64,000 nt of DNA from Eggerthella sinensis (GCF_003339815.1 NZ_PPTT01000004.1:62001-126000), one strand, 5' to 3'; positions 33,013-41,547 are shown, numbered from the stretch's first letter. Numbers and translations are program-made. The notes: generated from the sequence alone by a model not told the origin.

Positions 33013-33690
33013 CTATCGCAGGTTCGCGTTGGCGAGCCACGCGTCCACGCGGTCGAGCTGCGCGTCCACGGCGTCCCCGTCGAGCGTCAGCCCTTCGGCG
33101 AAGGTCGCGCCCGGACACAGCGCCTCGAGGTCGGGCAGCGCGCCGGCGATGCTCGACCCGCCGCTCGTGGCGAAGGGGACCACCGTCTTGCCCGCCAAGT
33201 CGTGCTGCTCGACGAAGCTCTTCATGATCTGCGGGACGTGCGCCCACCAGATGGGGTGGCCGAGGTACACGGTATCGTAGTCGTCCCAGTTCTCGACGGC
33301 GCTCGCCAGGGCGGGCCGTGCGTCGTCGTCCTGCTCGCGCTGCGCCGTTTCCAGCATCTCGTCGTAATCCTCGGGGTACGCCGCGGCGGGCTCGATGCGG
33401 AAGAAGTCGCTTTCCACCAGCTCGTGGATGCGCTCGGCCACCTGCAGCGTGTGGCCGGTGCGCGAGAACACGGCCACGAGCGTTGCGCTTGCTTCCGGCG
33501 CCGCGGGGGAGGGCGCCGCCATCGCAGCCGCTTCCTCTTCGGGCACCGCCCACTCAGGCGCATGCTCCTCCTCGCCCGCGCACCCGCCGAGCAGGGCTCC
33601 CGCCATCGCCGCCGCTCCCGCCGTTGCGGCCAGGCCCACGAACCGCCGTCGATCCATGAGCGCGGGGTTCGCCCCGCGCCCCGCGCTCAT
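33013..33690 (-). CDS. Exported flavodoxin-like protein (Tat, lipoprotein signal)
   Basis: A 225-residue protein. Tat motif DRRRFVGLA (about 13-21) and a lipobox LLGGC (C37) precede an acidic/Ala-rich linker, then a flavodoxin domain. FMN-loop elements are VAVFSRTGHTLQVAERI, YLGHPIWWAHVPQIMKSF and VVPFATSGGSS. It resembles the cytoplasmic flavodoxin encoded upstream and probably arose by duplication. Export of a flavodoxin is unusual; it could carry electrons at the outer face of the membrane. ATG 33688-33690 overlaps the stop of the upstream gene (ATGA). The next DNA downstream is the dehydrogenase remnant. Confidence 0.82.
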   Translation of the reverse strand: MSAGRGANPALMDRRRFVGLAATAGAAAMAGALLGGCAGEEEHAPEWAVPEEEAAAMAAPSPAAPEASATLVAVFSRTGHTLQVAERIHELVESDFFRIEPAAAYPEDYDEMLETAQREQDDDARPALASAVENWDDYDTVYLGHPIWWAHVPQIMKSFVEQHDLAGKTVVPFATSGGSSIAGALPDLEALCPGATFAEGLTLDGDAVDAQLDRVDAWLANANLR

Positions 33691-34178
33691 CGGTTCATCC
33701 CTTCGATCCACCGGCGCACCTCCGCCTCGCTCGCGCCGCTGCTCAGGCGCCTGCCGGGCAGCCAGCGCGTCGCCGGCGAGCAGCACCTCTTCAGCACGCT
33801 TGCCGTATCGCCGAGGCCGCTGCCGCCCGAGGTGGCGAAGGGGACCACCGTCTTGCCCGCGAAATCGTAGCTCTCCAAAAACGTGTTGACGATAGTGGGC
33901 GCCACGTACCACCAGATGGGAAAGCCCACGTACACCGTCTGGTAAGCGTCCATGTTCTTGACGCGGCTTGCGATGGCCGGTCGCGAGGCGGGGTCGTTCA
34001 TCTCCTTGCTGCTGCGGCTCGCCCGGTCGTTCCAGTCGAGATCGGCGGACGTGTACGGCTCGGCGGGCTCGATCTCGAACAGGTCGCCGCCCGTGGCGCG
34101 GGCGACGGTTTTCGCAAGGCGCGCCGTCTGCCCGCTTGCAGAAAAGTACGCCACCAGGATGTTCTCGCTCTTTTTCAT
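33687..34178 (-). CDS. Flavodoxin
   Basis: A 163-residue cytoplasmic flavodoxin. The N-terminal phosphate-binding loop is FSASGQTARLAKTVA; YVGFPIWWYVAPTIVNTF and VVPFATSGGSGLGD form the isoalloxazine pocket. It carries one or two electrons on FMN. RBS TAGGAG precedes ATG 34176-34178. It lies between the AEC transporter gene and the exported flavodoxin gene and is translationally coupled to the latter. In this type of locus the flavodoxin is often thought to serve quinone or aldehyde stress; that is inference. Confidence 0.88.
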   Translation of the reverse strand: MKKSENILVAYFSASGQTARLAKTVARATGGDLFEIEPAEPYTSADLDWNDRASRSSKEMNDPASRPAIASRVKNMDAYQTVYVGFPIWWYVAPTIVNTFLESYDFAGKTVVPFATSGGSGLGDTASVLKRCCSPATRWLPGRRLSSGASEAEVRRWIEGMNR

Positions 34179-34262
34179 GTCATGCTCCTATCGTTTGTGG
34201 TTCTTCGCGGTTGCCGAGGACGGTCACGACGCTCTTCGCATCTCCCGCGGCCTGCATCCTCC

Positions 34263-35195
34263 TCACGCCGTGCCCATGAACACTACGAGGGCGGGGATGA
34301 TGGCGAACGAGGCCATGGTGCTCAGAACCGTTCCCTTCGCGGGCAGCGCCTGGTCGCGTCCGAACTGGCCGGCGAACATGGAGGCCATCGAGCCCACCGG
34401 CATGGCGAACATGATGACGAACAGGCCGAGCACCACCGGGTCGGGCACGAGGGGCCGCAGCGCCAAGAACAGCGCCGCGGGAACGAGCAGCTGCCGCACT
34501 GCGATGAAGGGGTACAGCCGCCATTCCGTCGCCACCTCGCGCAGGGGCATGTTCGCCACGATCACGCCCACGAGCAGCATGGCCACGGGGGCGGTGATGC
34601 CGCCCACCATGTCAAGGGTCCCCTCGATGACGGTAGGGAGCCGCACGCCCGCAAGCAGCAGGCCGATGGCGCCGAGCGAGGCCACGGTGGCGGGATTCGC
34701 CATCGCCTTCCACGGCGATTGTCCGGTCTTCGTTCCGCGCGGGGCGATGAGGGCGAACCCGACGCTGTAGATGAGCAGGTTCATCGCCATGATGAACACG
34801 CTCGACAACAGCACCGTCCGATCGCCGTACAGCGCCGCTATCACGGGAATGCCCACGAAGCCCGTGTTCGTGAGCACGCTCATGAACAGGTAGAGCGGGC
34901 GTTCGCCGCGCGGCGTGCGGAGGACGAGGTTGCACAGCGCCCCCGATGCGAGCAGCAGGAAGAACTGCGCGATGCCCAGCGCGAACGTCCAGCCGATCTG
35001 CCCGCCCATCTGCGACGCGTCGATGCTGCCGGCGGAGGCCAGGATCATGCAGGGCAGCGTGACGTTCAAAAGCAGCAGCGTGAGCTTGCCTTTGACGTGC
35101 TCGTCCAGATACCCCCGCTTCGCGGCGGCGAATCCGATGATCGTGACGAGCAGCAGGATGGCCATCTGCGTGATGGCGGATGAAAGATCGACCAC
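34263..35195 (-). CDS. AEC-family (auxin efflux carrier-like) transporter
   Basis: A 310-residue membrane protein with ten hydrophobic helices, five plus five with a hydrophilic stretch in the middle (LIAPRGTKTGQSPWKAMANP), as in AEC/malate permease proteins. It would move a small organic anion across the cytoplasmic membrane. It starts the minus-strand operon of the carbonyl/redox locus. Its promoter region at 35256-35278 contains the same motif as the divergent reductase operon at 30271-30293. The substrate is unknown. Confidence 0.85.
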   Translation of the reverse strand: MVDLSSAITQMAILLLVTIIGFAAAKRGYLDEHVKGKLTLLLLNVTLPCMILASAGSIDASQMGGQIGWTFALGIAQFFLLLASGALCNLVLRTPRGERPLYLFMSVLTNTGFVGIPVIAALYGDRTVLLSSVFIMAMNLLIYSVGFALIAPRGTKTGQSPWKAMANPATVASLGAIGLLLAGVRLPTVIEGTLDMVGGITAPVAMLLVGVIVANMPLREVATEWRLYPFIAVRQLLVPAALFLALRPLVPDPVVLGLFVIMFAMPVGSMASMFAGQFGRDQALPAKGTVLSTMASFAIIPALVVFMGTA

Positions 35196-35255
35196 GGCGC
35201 TCCTCCTCGCGATTGTCCGCGTCCTCGAAGAAGAGTGTACCGAGCATGTTTCACG

Positions 35256-35278
35256 ATAGCCAATACTTCTGATACATG
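35256..35278 (-). promoter_or_regulatory. Second copy of the shared CAT-N9-GTATTGGCTAT motif
   Basis: On the minus strand CAT lies at 35278-35276 and GTATTGGCTAT at 35266-35256, with the same distance as at 30271-30293. It is 61 bases before the AEC transporter start. Confidence 0.6.
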
Positions 35279-35310
35279 ATCATTCATGCCTTGTAGCTAT
35301 GTCACGGGAC

Positions 35311-35341
35311 AAAAAAAGACGCCCGCAGGTGCGGGCGTCTT
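35311..35341 (-). terminator. Intrinsic terminator of ahcY
   Basis: GACGCCCGC (35318-35326) and GCGGGCGTC (35331-35339) form a perfect 9-base stem with AGGT loop. On the minus strand it is followed by seven T residues (35317-35311). It lies 34 bases after the ahcY stop. Confidence 0.9.
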
Positions 35342-35374
35342 CGGTCGGTGCGGAACGGCGGGGCGCCTCGGCGC

Positions 35375-36634
35375 TTACGCCTCGCTCAGGTTCCAGGAGT
35401 TCATGTACGTGATCTGCTCCTCGGTGAGCTCGTCGATCTGTATGCCGAGCGTCTCCAGCTTCACGCGCGCCACGCCGTCGTCGATGGCGGCCGGCACGTC
35501 GTACACCTGGTTCTCCAGCTCGCCCGCATGCAGGTAGAGGTACTCCGCCGCCAGCGCCTGGTTCGCGAAGCTCATGTCCATGACGGATGCCGGGTGCCCC
35601 TCGGCGCACGACAGGTTGACGAGGCGACCCTGCGCCAGCACGATGACGGTGCGGCCGTCGGGCAGCGTGTACTCCTCGACGAGCGGCTTGATCTCCTCCA
35701 CCTTCACGGCGTGCTCGGCAAGCCAGCCGATGTTGATCTCGGAGTCGAAGTGGCCCGAGTTGCACACGATGGCGCCGTCCTTCATATGCTCGAAGGCGGG
35801 GGCGTCCACCACCTTGCAGTTGCCCGTCACGGTCACCCACACGTCGGCGAACTTCGCGGCCTCGGCGGCCGGCATGACCTCGTAGCCCTCCATGTGCGCC
35901 TCGAGCGCCTTGAGCGGGTCCACCTCGCACACGATGACGCGCATGCCCATGCCCTTCGCGCGCAGGGCCAGGCCGCTGCCGCAGTAGCCGTAGCCCGAGA
36001 TCACGATGGTGCGGCCGCACAGCAGGCGGTTCGTGGCGCGCACGATGCCGTCGAGCGTGGACTGGCCCGTGCCGTAGTGGTTGTCGAAGCAGTGCTTCGT
36101 GTTCGCGTCGTTGATGTTGAACACGGGGTAGGCGAGCGTGCCTTCCGCCGCCATGGCGATGAGGCGCACGACGCCGGTGGTGGTTTCCTCGGTGCCGCCG
36201 ATGACGTGTTCGAGCTTGTCGGTGAACGTCGTGTGCAGGGCCGTGTCGAGGTCGGCGCCGTCGTCCATGATGATCTGCGGGTTCGTGGCGATGACGGCTT
36301 CGATGTGGCGCGCGTAGGTGTCCATGTCCTCGCCGGCGATGGCGTGCACGTCAACGCCGTAGTCGCGCACGAGCGAAGCGGCCGTGTCGTCCTGGGTGGA
36401 CAGTGGGTTCGACGCGCACAGCGTCACCTGCGCGCCGGAGGCCACGAGCGCGCGCATGAGGTTCGCCGTCTCGGTGGTCACGTGCATGCACGCGCCGATG
36501 CGCACGCCTTCGAGCGGACGCTCGCGCTCGAAGCGCTCGCGGATGGATGCGAGCACGGGCATGTCGCGGTCGGCCCACAGGATGCGGGCGAGGCCCTCGT
36601 CGGCCAGCTCGATGTCTTTGATGTCGTACTTCAA
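35375..36634 (-). CDS. ahcY: Adenosylhomocysteinase
   Basis: A 419-residue S-adenosylhomocysteine hydrolase, splitting SAH to adenosine and homocysteine in the methyl cycle. The NAD-binding fold is GYGYCGSGLALRAKGMG; MHVTTETANLMRAL and the segment NDANTKHCFDNHYGTGQS are family hallmarks. It lacks the insertion and extra C-terminal length of some bacterial forms, matching the shorter archaeal/Thermotoga-like type. The start is TTG 36632-36634 with GGAGG seven bases upstream. A good terminator follows. No SAH riboswitch was recognised in the leader, although TGTGATAAT at about 36690 could be an extended -10. Confidence 0.93.
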   Translation of the reverse strand: MKYDIKDIELADEGLARILWADRDMPVLASIRERFERERPLEGVRIGACMHVTTETANLMRALVASGAQVTLCASNPLSTQDDTAASLVRDYGVDVHAIAGEDMDTYARHIEAVIATNPQIIMDDGADLDTALHTTFTDKLEHVIGGTEETTTGVVRLIAMAAEGTLAYPVFNINDANTKHCFDNHYGTGQSTLDGIVRATNRLLCGRTIVISGYGYCGSGLALRAKGMGMRVIVCEVDPLKALEAHMEGYEVMPAAEAAKFADVWVTVTGNCKVVDAPAFEHMKDGAIVCNSGHFDSEINIGWLAEHAVKVEEIKPLVEEYTLPDGRTVIVLAQGRLVNLSCAEGHPASVMDMSFANQALAAEYLYLHAGELENQVYDVPAAIDDGVARVKLETLGIQIDELTEEQITYMNSWNLSEA

Positions 36635-36974
36635 GGGGGTGCCTCCATTGACAAAGGGACGTGATGATTCTCAAACACTCAGATTATCACAGCTGAACCG
36701 GCCCATTTATGAAGTTCATATGCAGAACCTTTGTGAATACCGGTGATTTCTACGGACAAATTCGGAAGAAACGGTAACGAACGGACTCGTTGTTGCCCTG
36801 AACGGCTGCGCACCCGCTATAATCTGTCCAGTTTGGAACGCCGTACGTACGCTGCGTTCCGCACAACCCTCAGACGAAATCGAACAGCAACAGGAGGGCG
36901 GCGCGCGACCCGCAGGCACGGGTGCGCGATGGCACGGTCGCAAAGCAAGAACGCGGCCCGACAAAGGAGCTAAG
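36635..36974. other. 340-base divergent intergenic region between ahcY and the glycosyltransferase gene
   Basis: No gene is seen. It contains a probable ahcY promoter on the minus strand (TGTGATAAT near 36690) and the plus-strand promoter at 36793-36823. The plus-strand leader is then about 145 bases long, with no recognised riboswitch or terminator. Confidence 0.6.
36793..36823 (+). promoter_or_regulatory. Probable promoter of the glycosyltransferase gene
   Basis: A perfect TATAAT (36818-36823) with TTGCCC (36793-36798) 19 bases upstream. The start codon lies about 145 bases further on. Confidence 0.55.
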
Positions 36975-38309
36975 GTGCTGGACCAGTTTTTTTCGCAGAT
37001 CTCGTTTGTTGATATATTCAACTTCTGCGTGTTCCTCACGTTCACGATCTGCTATACGTATCAGCTCTACTACGTGTTCGTAGTGCTGACGCGTAAGCCG
37101 AAGGAGCTTACGGCGAAGAAGAACCACAAGTTCGCCGCGGTCATCTCGGCGCGCAACGAGGCCGCCGTCATCGGCGACCTCATCCATTCCATCAAGGTGC
37201 AGAACTACCCCTCCGAGCTCATCGACGTGTTCGTCATCGCCGACAACTGCACGGACGACACCGCCGAAGTGGCCCGCGAAGCCGGCGCCATCGTGTTCCC
37301 CCGCACCAACGACAAGGAAGTGGGGAAGGGCTACGCGCTCGACTACGGCTTCCAGTGCATCCGCGAGCGCTATGCCGACAAGGGCTACGAGGCGTTCTTC
37401 GTGTTCGACGCCGACAACGTGCTCGACGTGAACTACTTCCGCGAGATGAACAAGACCTACGACAACGGCGCGAAGGCCTCCACGAGCTACCGCAACTCCA
37501 AGAACTACGACTCCAACTGGATTTCCGCCGGCTACGCCGTGTGGTTCCTGCGCGAGGCCAAGTTCCTCAACCAGGCGCGTCTCACGCTCAACACGAGCTG
37601 CGCCGTGTCGGGCACGGGCTTCTTCATCGCCGCCGACATCATCGAGAAGAACGGCGGCTGGAAGTGGCACCTGCTCACCGAGGACATCGAGTTCTCGGCG
37701 AACAGCATCCTCGAGGGCACGCGCATTAGCTACACGCCCACGGCCATCCTCTACGACGAGCAGCCCATCACGTTCCGCGACTCGTGGAACCAGCGCTTCC
37801 GCTGGGCGAAGGGCTTCTACCAGGTGTTCTGGCACTACGGCGCCCGCCTGGCGAAGGGCATCGCCGTCAACCCGAAGGGTGCGCGCTTCGCGTGCTACGA
37901 CATGCTCATGACCATCGCGCCGGGCATGCTGCTCACCATCGTGTCGGTGCTGTTCAACGGCATCATCGTGTTCCTCAGCCTCACGGGGGCCATGTCCACG
38001 GGCATCATGGTGGCCTCGTCGGTGTCCTCCATCCTGTTCTGCCTCATGAACTACTTCATCTTCATGTTCATGTTCGGCGTGCTCACCACGTTCGTGGAAT
38101 GGGACTCCATCCGCTCCACCACGGGCAAGAAGGTGCTCTACATGTTCACGTTCCCCGTGTTCATGATCACCTACATCCCCATCGCGCTCGTGGCGCTCGT
38201 GAAGAAGTGCAACTGGAAGCCCATCAAGCACAGCATCTCGGTGGACGTGGCGGAGCTCTCCGACGCCGCCAGCACCACCACGCAGAAGCAGCGCGAGCGC
38301 ACGATGTAG
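36975..38309 (+). CDS. Membrane family 2 glycosyltransferase
   Basis: A 444-residue processive-type beta-glycosyltransferase. One N-terminal helix (about 10-35) precedes the catalytic domain with ISARNEAAVIGDLIHSIK, DADN, TEDIEFSANS and the QRFRW signature. Three or four C-terminal helices follow, as in poly-N-acetylglucosamine or hyaluronan synthase-like enzymes. It probably makes a cell-surface polysaccharide or glycolipid. The start is GTG 36975 with AAAGGAG five bases upstream. It stands alone; a strong terminator follows, then a parS site. Confidence 0.87.
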   Translation: MLDQFFSQISFVDIFNFCVFLTFTICYTYQLYYVFVVLTRKPKELTAKKNHKFAAVISARNEAAVIGDLIHSIKVQNYPSELIDVFVIADNCTDDTAEVAREAGAIVFPRTNDKEVGKGYALDYGFQCIRERYADKGYEAFFVFDADNVLDVNYFREMNKTYDNGAKASTSYRNSKNYDSNWISAGYAVWFLREAKFLNQARLTLNTSCAVSGTGFFIAADIIEKNGGWKWHLLTEDIEFSANSILEGTRISYTPTAILYDEQPITFRDSWNQRFRWAKGFYQVFWHYGARLAKGIAVNPKGARFACYDMLMTIAPGMLLTIVSVLFNGIIVFLSLTGAMSTGIMVASSVSSILFCLMNYFIFMFMFGVLTTFVEWDSIRSTTGKKVLYMFTFPVFMITYIPIALVALVKKCNWKPIKHSISVDVAELSDAASTTTQKQRERTM

Positions 38310-38335
38310 CGCAGCGGCATACGGAAACGCATGCA

Positions 38336-38364
38336 AGCGGCGGGCCTCGGCCCGCCGCTTTTTT
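38336..38364 (+). terminator. Intrinsic terminator of the glycosyltransferase gene
   Basis: AGCGGCGGGCC (38336-38346) and GGCCCGCCGCT (38349-38359) form a perfect 11-base stem followed by six T residues (38359-38364). Confidence 0.92.
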
Positions 38365-38400
38365 GCAGGTTGAAGAGCGTTCGCGCTGGTCCATGCCGAA

Positions 38401-38416
38401 TGTTTCACGTGAAACA
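38401..38416. other. parS: parS centromere site
   Basis: TGTTTCACGTGAAACA is an exact match to the bacterial parS consensus bound by ParB. It lies in an intergenic stretch between a terminator and a toxin-antitoxin pair. Confidence 0.93.
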
Positions 38417-38465
38417 TCCGTTCGCTTTAGGCGGGGTGCGCGGCTGGCGGCAGGTCGCTTCGCGG

Positions 38466-38726
38466 CTAACGCCCGAGGCGGTTGGCTTTCTCTTCGGCTT
38501 TCTCGGCGAGCCAGGTCACCACCACGGCCTGGCGGCTAATAGTGAGGCGCCTCGCTTCGGAGTCCAGCTCGTCGATGAGCCACGTGGGCATGGTGACGTT
38601 CACGCGCTTCGCTTCGATAGCGGGAGCGTATTCGACGATGGGATTGTCCATGTCGAAGAACTCGCTCACATCCTCGCCGTCGTCGAACCGCTTGTCGATC
38701 TCGGATGCCTTAATGCTCTTGCTCAT
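38466..38726 (-). CDS. brnA: BrnA-family antitoxin
   Basis: An 86-residue DNA-binding antitoxin. The C-terminal ribbon-helix-helix (VNVTMPTWLIDELDSEA, about residues 43-59) matches BrnA/CopG proteins; the N-terminal acidic part should wrap the toxin. ATG 38724-38726 is used, with AGGAGG nine bases upstream; GTG 38747 is a weaker option. The gene overlaps the toxin gene by 17 bases, toxin first, as usual for BrnTA. The pair is presumably autoregulated from the promoter above brnT. Confidence 0.82.
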   Translation of the reverse strand: MSKSIKASEIDKRFDDGEDVSEFFDMDNPIVEYAPAIEAKRVNVTMPTWLIDELDSEARRLTISRQAVVVTWLAEKAEEKANRLGR

Positions 38727-38976
38727 ATCGCTCGACCTCCTCTTCACGCGAGCGGCGCACGGAGATTATCCTCGTCAAACCGCCTCGATCGGTGGTGATT
38801 GCCGTCCAGTGCTTGTCGTCTATGATGCCGAACGTCTTGTAGCGAATCTCGTCGGTGCCGGGTCTGGAAACGAACGTCACGGTTTTGCTTTCCCAGAGCT
38901 TCTGGGCGCTCTCGAAATCTATTCCATGCTTCAACAGGTTCGCCGAGCTTTTGTTCGGATCGTATTCAAACTGCAT
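38710..38976 (-). CDS. brnT: BrnT-family ribonuclease toxin
   Basis: An 88-residue BrnT toxin of the RelE-like fold. The family signature FEYDPNKSSANLLKHGIDFE opens the protein; GIIDDKHWTAITTDRGGLTRIISVRRSR (in part) contains the catalytic basic residues and the final beta-strand. It inhibits translation by mRNA cleavage until bound by BrnA. The start is ATG 38974-38976 with AGGAA upstream. Although beside a parS site, it is a standard chromosomal type II system. Confidence 0.85.
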   Translation of the reverse strand: MQFEYDPNKSSANLLKHGIDFESAQKLWESKTVTFVSRPGTDEIRYKTFGIIDDKHWTAITTDRGGLTRIISVRRSREEEVERYEQEH

Positions 38977-39043
38977 TGCTGTTCCTATCTGGTGCGTATT
39001 ATACACCTATTGAACATCCATAGGCCACTTTTCTCCGCTCGTC

Positions 39044-39838
39044 TCACAGCACGCGGGCGAAGGTGAGGCAGCGGACGGTGCGGGCGCCGGCGGCGCGCAC
39101 GGCGTCGGAGGCGGCGAACAGCGTGGCGCCCGTGGTGTACACGTCGTCCACGATGAGCGCCGAGGGCGGCGCGGTGGCGCCGGGCAGCGCCGTGAAGCGG
39201 CCGTCCATGTTCGCGAGGCGGCCGCGGCGGGCGAGCGCGCGCTGGTCGCGGCTGCGCGGGCGCGCCAGCAGGGGCGCCACTGCGAGTCCGAGGCGCGCGG
39301 CCACCTCGCGGGCCAGCTCGTCGCCGTGGTCGAACCCGCGCCGCCGTCGCGCGGCCGAGGTGGCCGGCACGGGCACCACCATCGGGTGCTCGGCGCGCCA
39401 CGACGGCGGCACCATGGGCGCCATGAGCGCGGCCATAGCGCCCGCGAGCCGTCGTTCCCCGGCGTCCTTCCAGGTGCGCACGATGGAGGCGGCCGCGTCG
39501 TCGTAGACGACGGCGCTCGCGCAGGCGTCGAAGGGTGGCTCTTCGCGTCCGAGCGCGCCCAGCACCACGTCGTTGCACGCGCAGCACTGCGTGCGCCCGT
39601 AGGGCGACCCGCAACGCGGGCATGCGCGCCACCAGTCCAGATGTTGCAGGTTGAGGCTGCAGCGGGCACACAGCACGTCTCCCGGCGTGTCGCATACGGC
39701 GCAGCGCGTGGGCCAGAGCGTCTCGGTGAACGCGTCGGCCACCCCGCGGCCGTAGCTGCGCGCCACCTGCGCCGCGCGGGTGCGGCCCGAGCAGGCGGGG
39801 GCGATGGTTGAAGCAGGAGCTGTCGAAGGCGTCGTCAT
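39044..39838 (-). CDS. comF: ComF-family phosphoribosyltransferase-like protein
   Basis: A 264-residue ComF protein. Two zinc-finger-like cysteine pairs (CAVCDTPGDVLCARC and CPRCGSPYGRTQCCAC) open it; VVPVPATSAARRRRGFDHGDELA and the phosphoribosyl-pyrophosphate loop LIVDDVYTTGATL follow. ComF proteins are needed for DNA uptake or related processes, and their enzymatic reaction is unclear. ATG 39836-39838 is used; no strong ribosome site is visible, and a TTG at 39895 would add 19 residues. It stands alone, 67 bases after brnT in the opposite sense of transcription order. Confidence 0.85.
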   Translation of the reverse strand: MTTPSTAPASTIAPACSGRTRAAQVARSYGRGVADAFTETLWPTRCAVCDTPGDVLCARCSLNLQHLDWWRACPRCGSPYGRTQCCACNDVVLGALGREEPPFDACASAVVYDDAAASIVRTWKDAGERRLAGAMAALMAPMVPPSWRAEHPMVVPVPATSAARRRRGFDHGDELAREVAARLGLAVAPLLARPRSRDQRALARRGRLANMDGRFTALPGATAPPSALIVDDVYTTGATLFAASDAVRAAGARTVRCLTFARVL

Positions 39839-40371
39839 GGTTTCGAGGATAGCACGGCGGCGCACACGCCCGTCTAGCCGCGCGCCCCCGTGCAACGCCG
39901 CCCGATCTCGCGCGGTTCCAACGCCCGCCCGCCGCGATTCCAGCGCGGTTCCAGCGTCCGTCCAACGCGCATCAAGCGCCCGTCCAGCGCAGCCCTCCCC
40001 GCGCTCGCCATCCGCTTCCCCCTGCGTCCCGCGATCCGCGATTCCCGCAGATTATGAGGGCGCGCTTCCGAGCGTTTTCACTATCTGGTACACTGATCGA
40101 TGCTTCTTTCGAGTCTGTAGTTGCGGGTTGTCATCAACCTTAGTCCATGGCAGATGCGGTCGAAAGGATCCACGTAAGCCGCGCGGTTTCCGCGCGACGA
40201 GCATGGCGTATCCTAGAGGTAAGACGCACCGCCCGTGTATCGCGACATACGGTTGCGACGGGCGAGAGGGCAGGGGCGCAAGCTGAGCTCCGGTGCGCGA
40301 GTGTGGGGGCAAAGACTAGGTCAGTCGAAAGAGGCAGTATGCAGATCAAGCTAGATGGAGGCTCACCGGTT
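39839..40371. other. 533-base region upstream of the solute-binding protein gene
   Basis: No protein gene is supported. From 39900 to 39995 there is a run of degenerate TCCANCGC repeats. TGGTACACT (about 40090) looks like an extended -10. From 40150 to 40320 the sequence can form several hairpins, including GTAT-CGCGAC-ATAC inside CGCCCGT/ACGGGCG (about 40231-40268). This may be a structured leader, but it matches no riboswitch class that I know. Confidence 0.5.
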
Positions 40372-41397
40372 ATGAAGCGTTATAAAACGCTCGCGTCCTG
40401 CTGCATGGCGGTCGCGTGCATGGCAGCCCTGCTCGCCGTCTTGACGGGCTGCTCATCGCAGCAGAGCTATACTCCCCCCGAGAAAGCGGCCACGCTGGCA
40501 TCGCCGGCAATCGGCAAAGACGGCACGTTGCGCGTCGGCGTGAACACCGACAACCAGCCGCTGGCGGGGCAGCCCGCCTCGTCGTCCAAGATCGTCGGCA
40601 TCGACGTGGACGTGGCGGCGGCGCTCGCCGACAGCTTCGGCCTGAAGCTTGAGATCGTGAACGTGGGGTCCGACCCCGAGGCCGCGCTCAAGGAAGGCAC
40701 CGTCGACATCGTGATGGGCATCGACAAAACCGACTCGGACACGACGTTCTGGAAGTCGGACGCCTATCTGCCCACGGGCGTGGCGCTGTTCGCCGTGCCG
40801 TCCAACACGACGGTTCCCACGAGCACGTCGGGCTCGAAGTTCGCCGCGCAGGTGTCGTCGAAGAGCGCGTGGGCGGTGACGAACGAGTTCGGCACCGAGG
40901 CCCTCTCCACCACCGACGACCTCAAGAGCGCGTTCGCCGAACTGGCATCCGGCCAGGTGCAGTACGTGGCGGCCGACGCCATCATCGGCACGTATGCGGC
41001 GCACAGCGCGGGCGACGACGTGCATATCGTGGCGCTCATGCAGCAGGCGGGCGGCTACAGCGTGGGCGTGTCCGACTCCAACACCGACCTCAAGCAGGCC
41101 GTTTCCGAGGCGCTTGCCACGCTGTCCAGCAACGGCACCATCGGCGTCATCGAGACGAAGTGGCTCGGCACCGCGCTCGACCTGTCGGCCACGCCGCTCA
41201 CGGCCGGCGCCACCAAGTCGACGGACACGAAGACCGAGACGCCCACCACCGACGAGGGCGAAGGCGACAACACCGAGAACGCGAACGACAACGAGGCTCC
41301 GGAGGAGGGTGCGGACAACACCGACACCCCCGCCGATGACGGCTCGGAGAACACGGCAGGCGAGAACGCCGTGCAGCCGGGAGACATCGCCGCCTAG
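40372..41397 (+). CDS. Amino-acid-type solute-binding lipoprotein
   Basis: A 341-residue family 3 solute-binding protein. The lipoprotein signal ends in LLAVLTGC; the binding domain (about 50-270) contains TLRVGVNTDNQPLAG, VGIDVDVAAALADSFGLKLEIV (in part) and GTVDIVMGIDKT. A low-complexity acidic Thr/Glu/Asp tail of about 65 residues follows, unusual for the family. No permease or ATPase gene lies beside it, so it is an orphan that could feed a distant transporter or a sensor. ATG 40372 is chosen because a signal peptide starts there; ATG 40339 would add 11 residues. A terminator follows. Confidence 0.85.
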   Translation: MKRYKTLASCCMAVACMAALLAVLTGCSSQQSYTPPEKAATLASPAIGKDGTLRVGVNTDNQPLAGQPASSSKIVGIDVDVAAALADSFGLKLEIVNVGSDPEAALKEGTVDIVMGIDKTDSDTTFWKSDAYLPTGVALFAVPSNTTVPTSTSGSKFAAQVSSKSAWAVTNEFGTEALSTTDDLKSAFAELASGQVQYVAADAIIGTYAAHSAGDDVHIVALMQQAGGYSVGVSDSNTDLKQAVSEALATLSSNGTIGVIETKWLGTALDLSATPLTAGATKSTDTKTETPTTDEGEGDNTENANDNEAPEEGADNTDTPADDGSENTAGENAVQPGDIAA

Positions 41398-41418
41398 CAC
41401 CGCTTTTCCGCAAGCGAG

Positions 41419-41451
41419 AGCCCCGGAACGCCGCGCGTATCCGGGGCTTTT
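41419..41451 (+). terminator. Intrinsic terminator of the solute-binding protein gene
   Basis: AGCCCCGGA (41419-41427) and TCCGGGGCT (41440-41448) form a perfect 9-base stem followed by TTTT (41448-41451). Confidence 0.82.
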
Positions 41452-41547
41452 CTGTTTGACGGGCTCGCTCAGGGAAAAGCGCTTGACTTGGAGTGCACTC
41501 CACGTGGTTCAATGGGTGCGTTCAAAGAAACCGAAGAGAGGTTCGCT

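Noticed and set aside
36635-36740. Possible SAH riboswitch in front of ahcY
   Set aside because: No conserved riboswitch core could be found and the leader seems too short.
38466-38976. brnTA pair as sign of a plasmid or genomic island
   Set aside because: No integrase, tRNA or direct repeats nearby, and base composition is only slightly lower than the surroundings.
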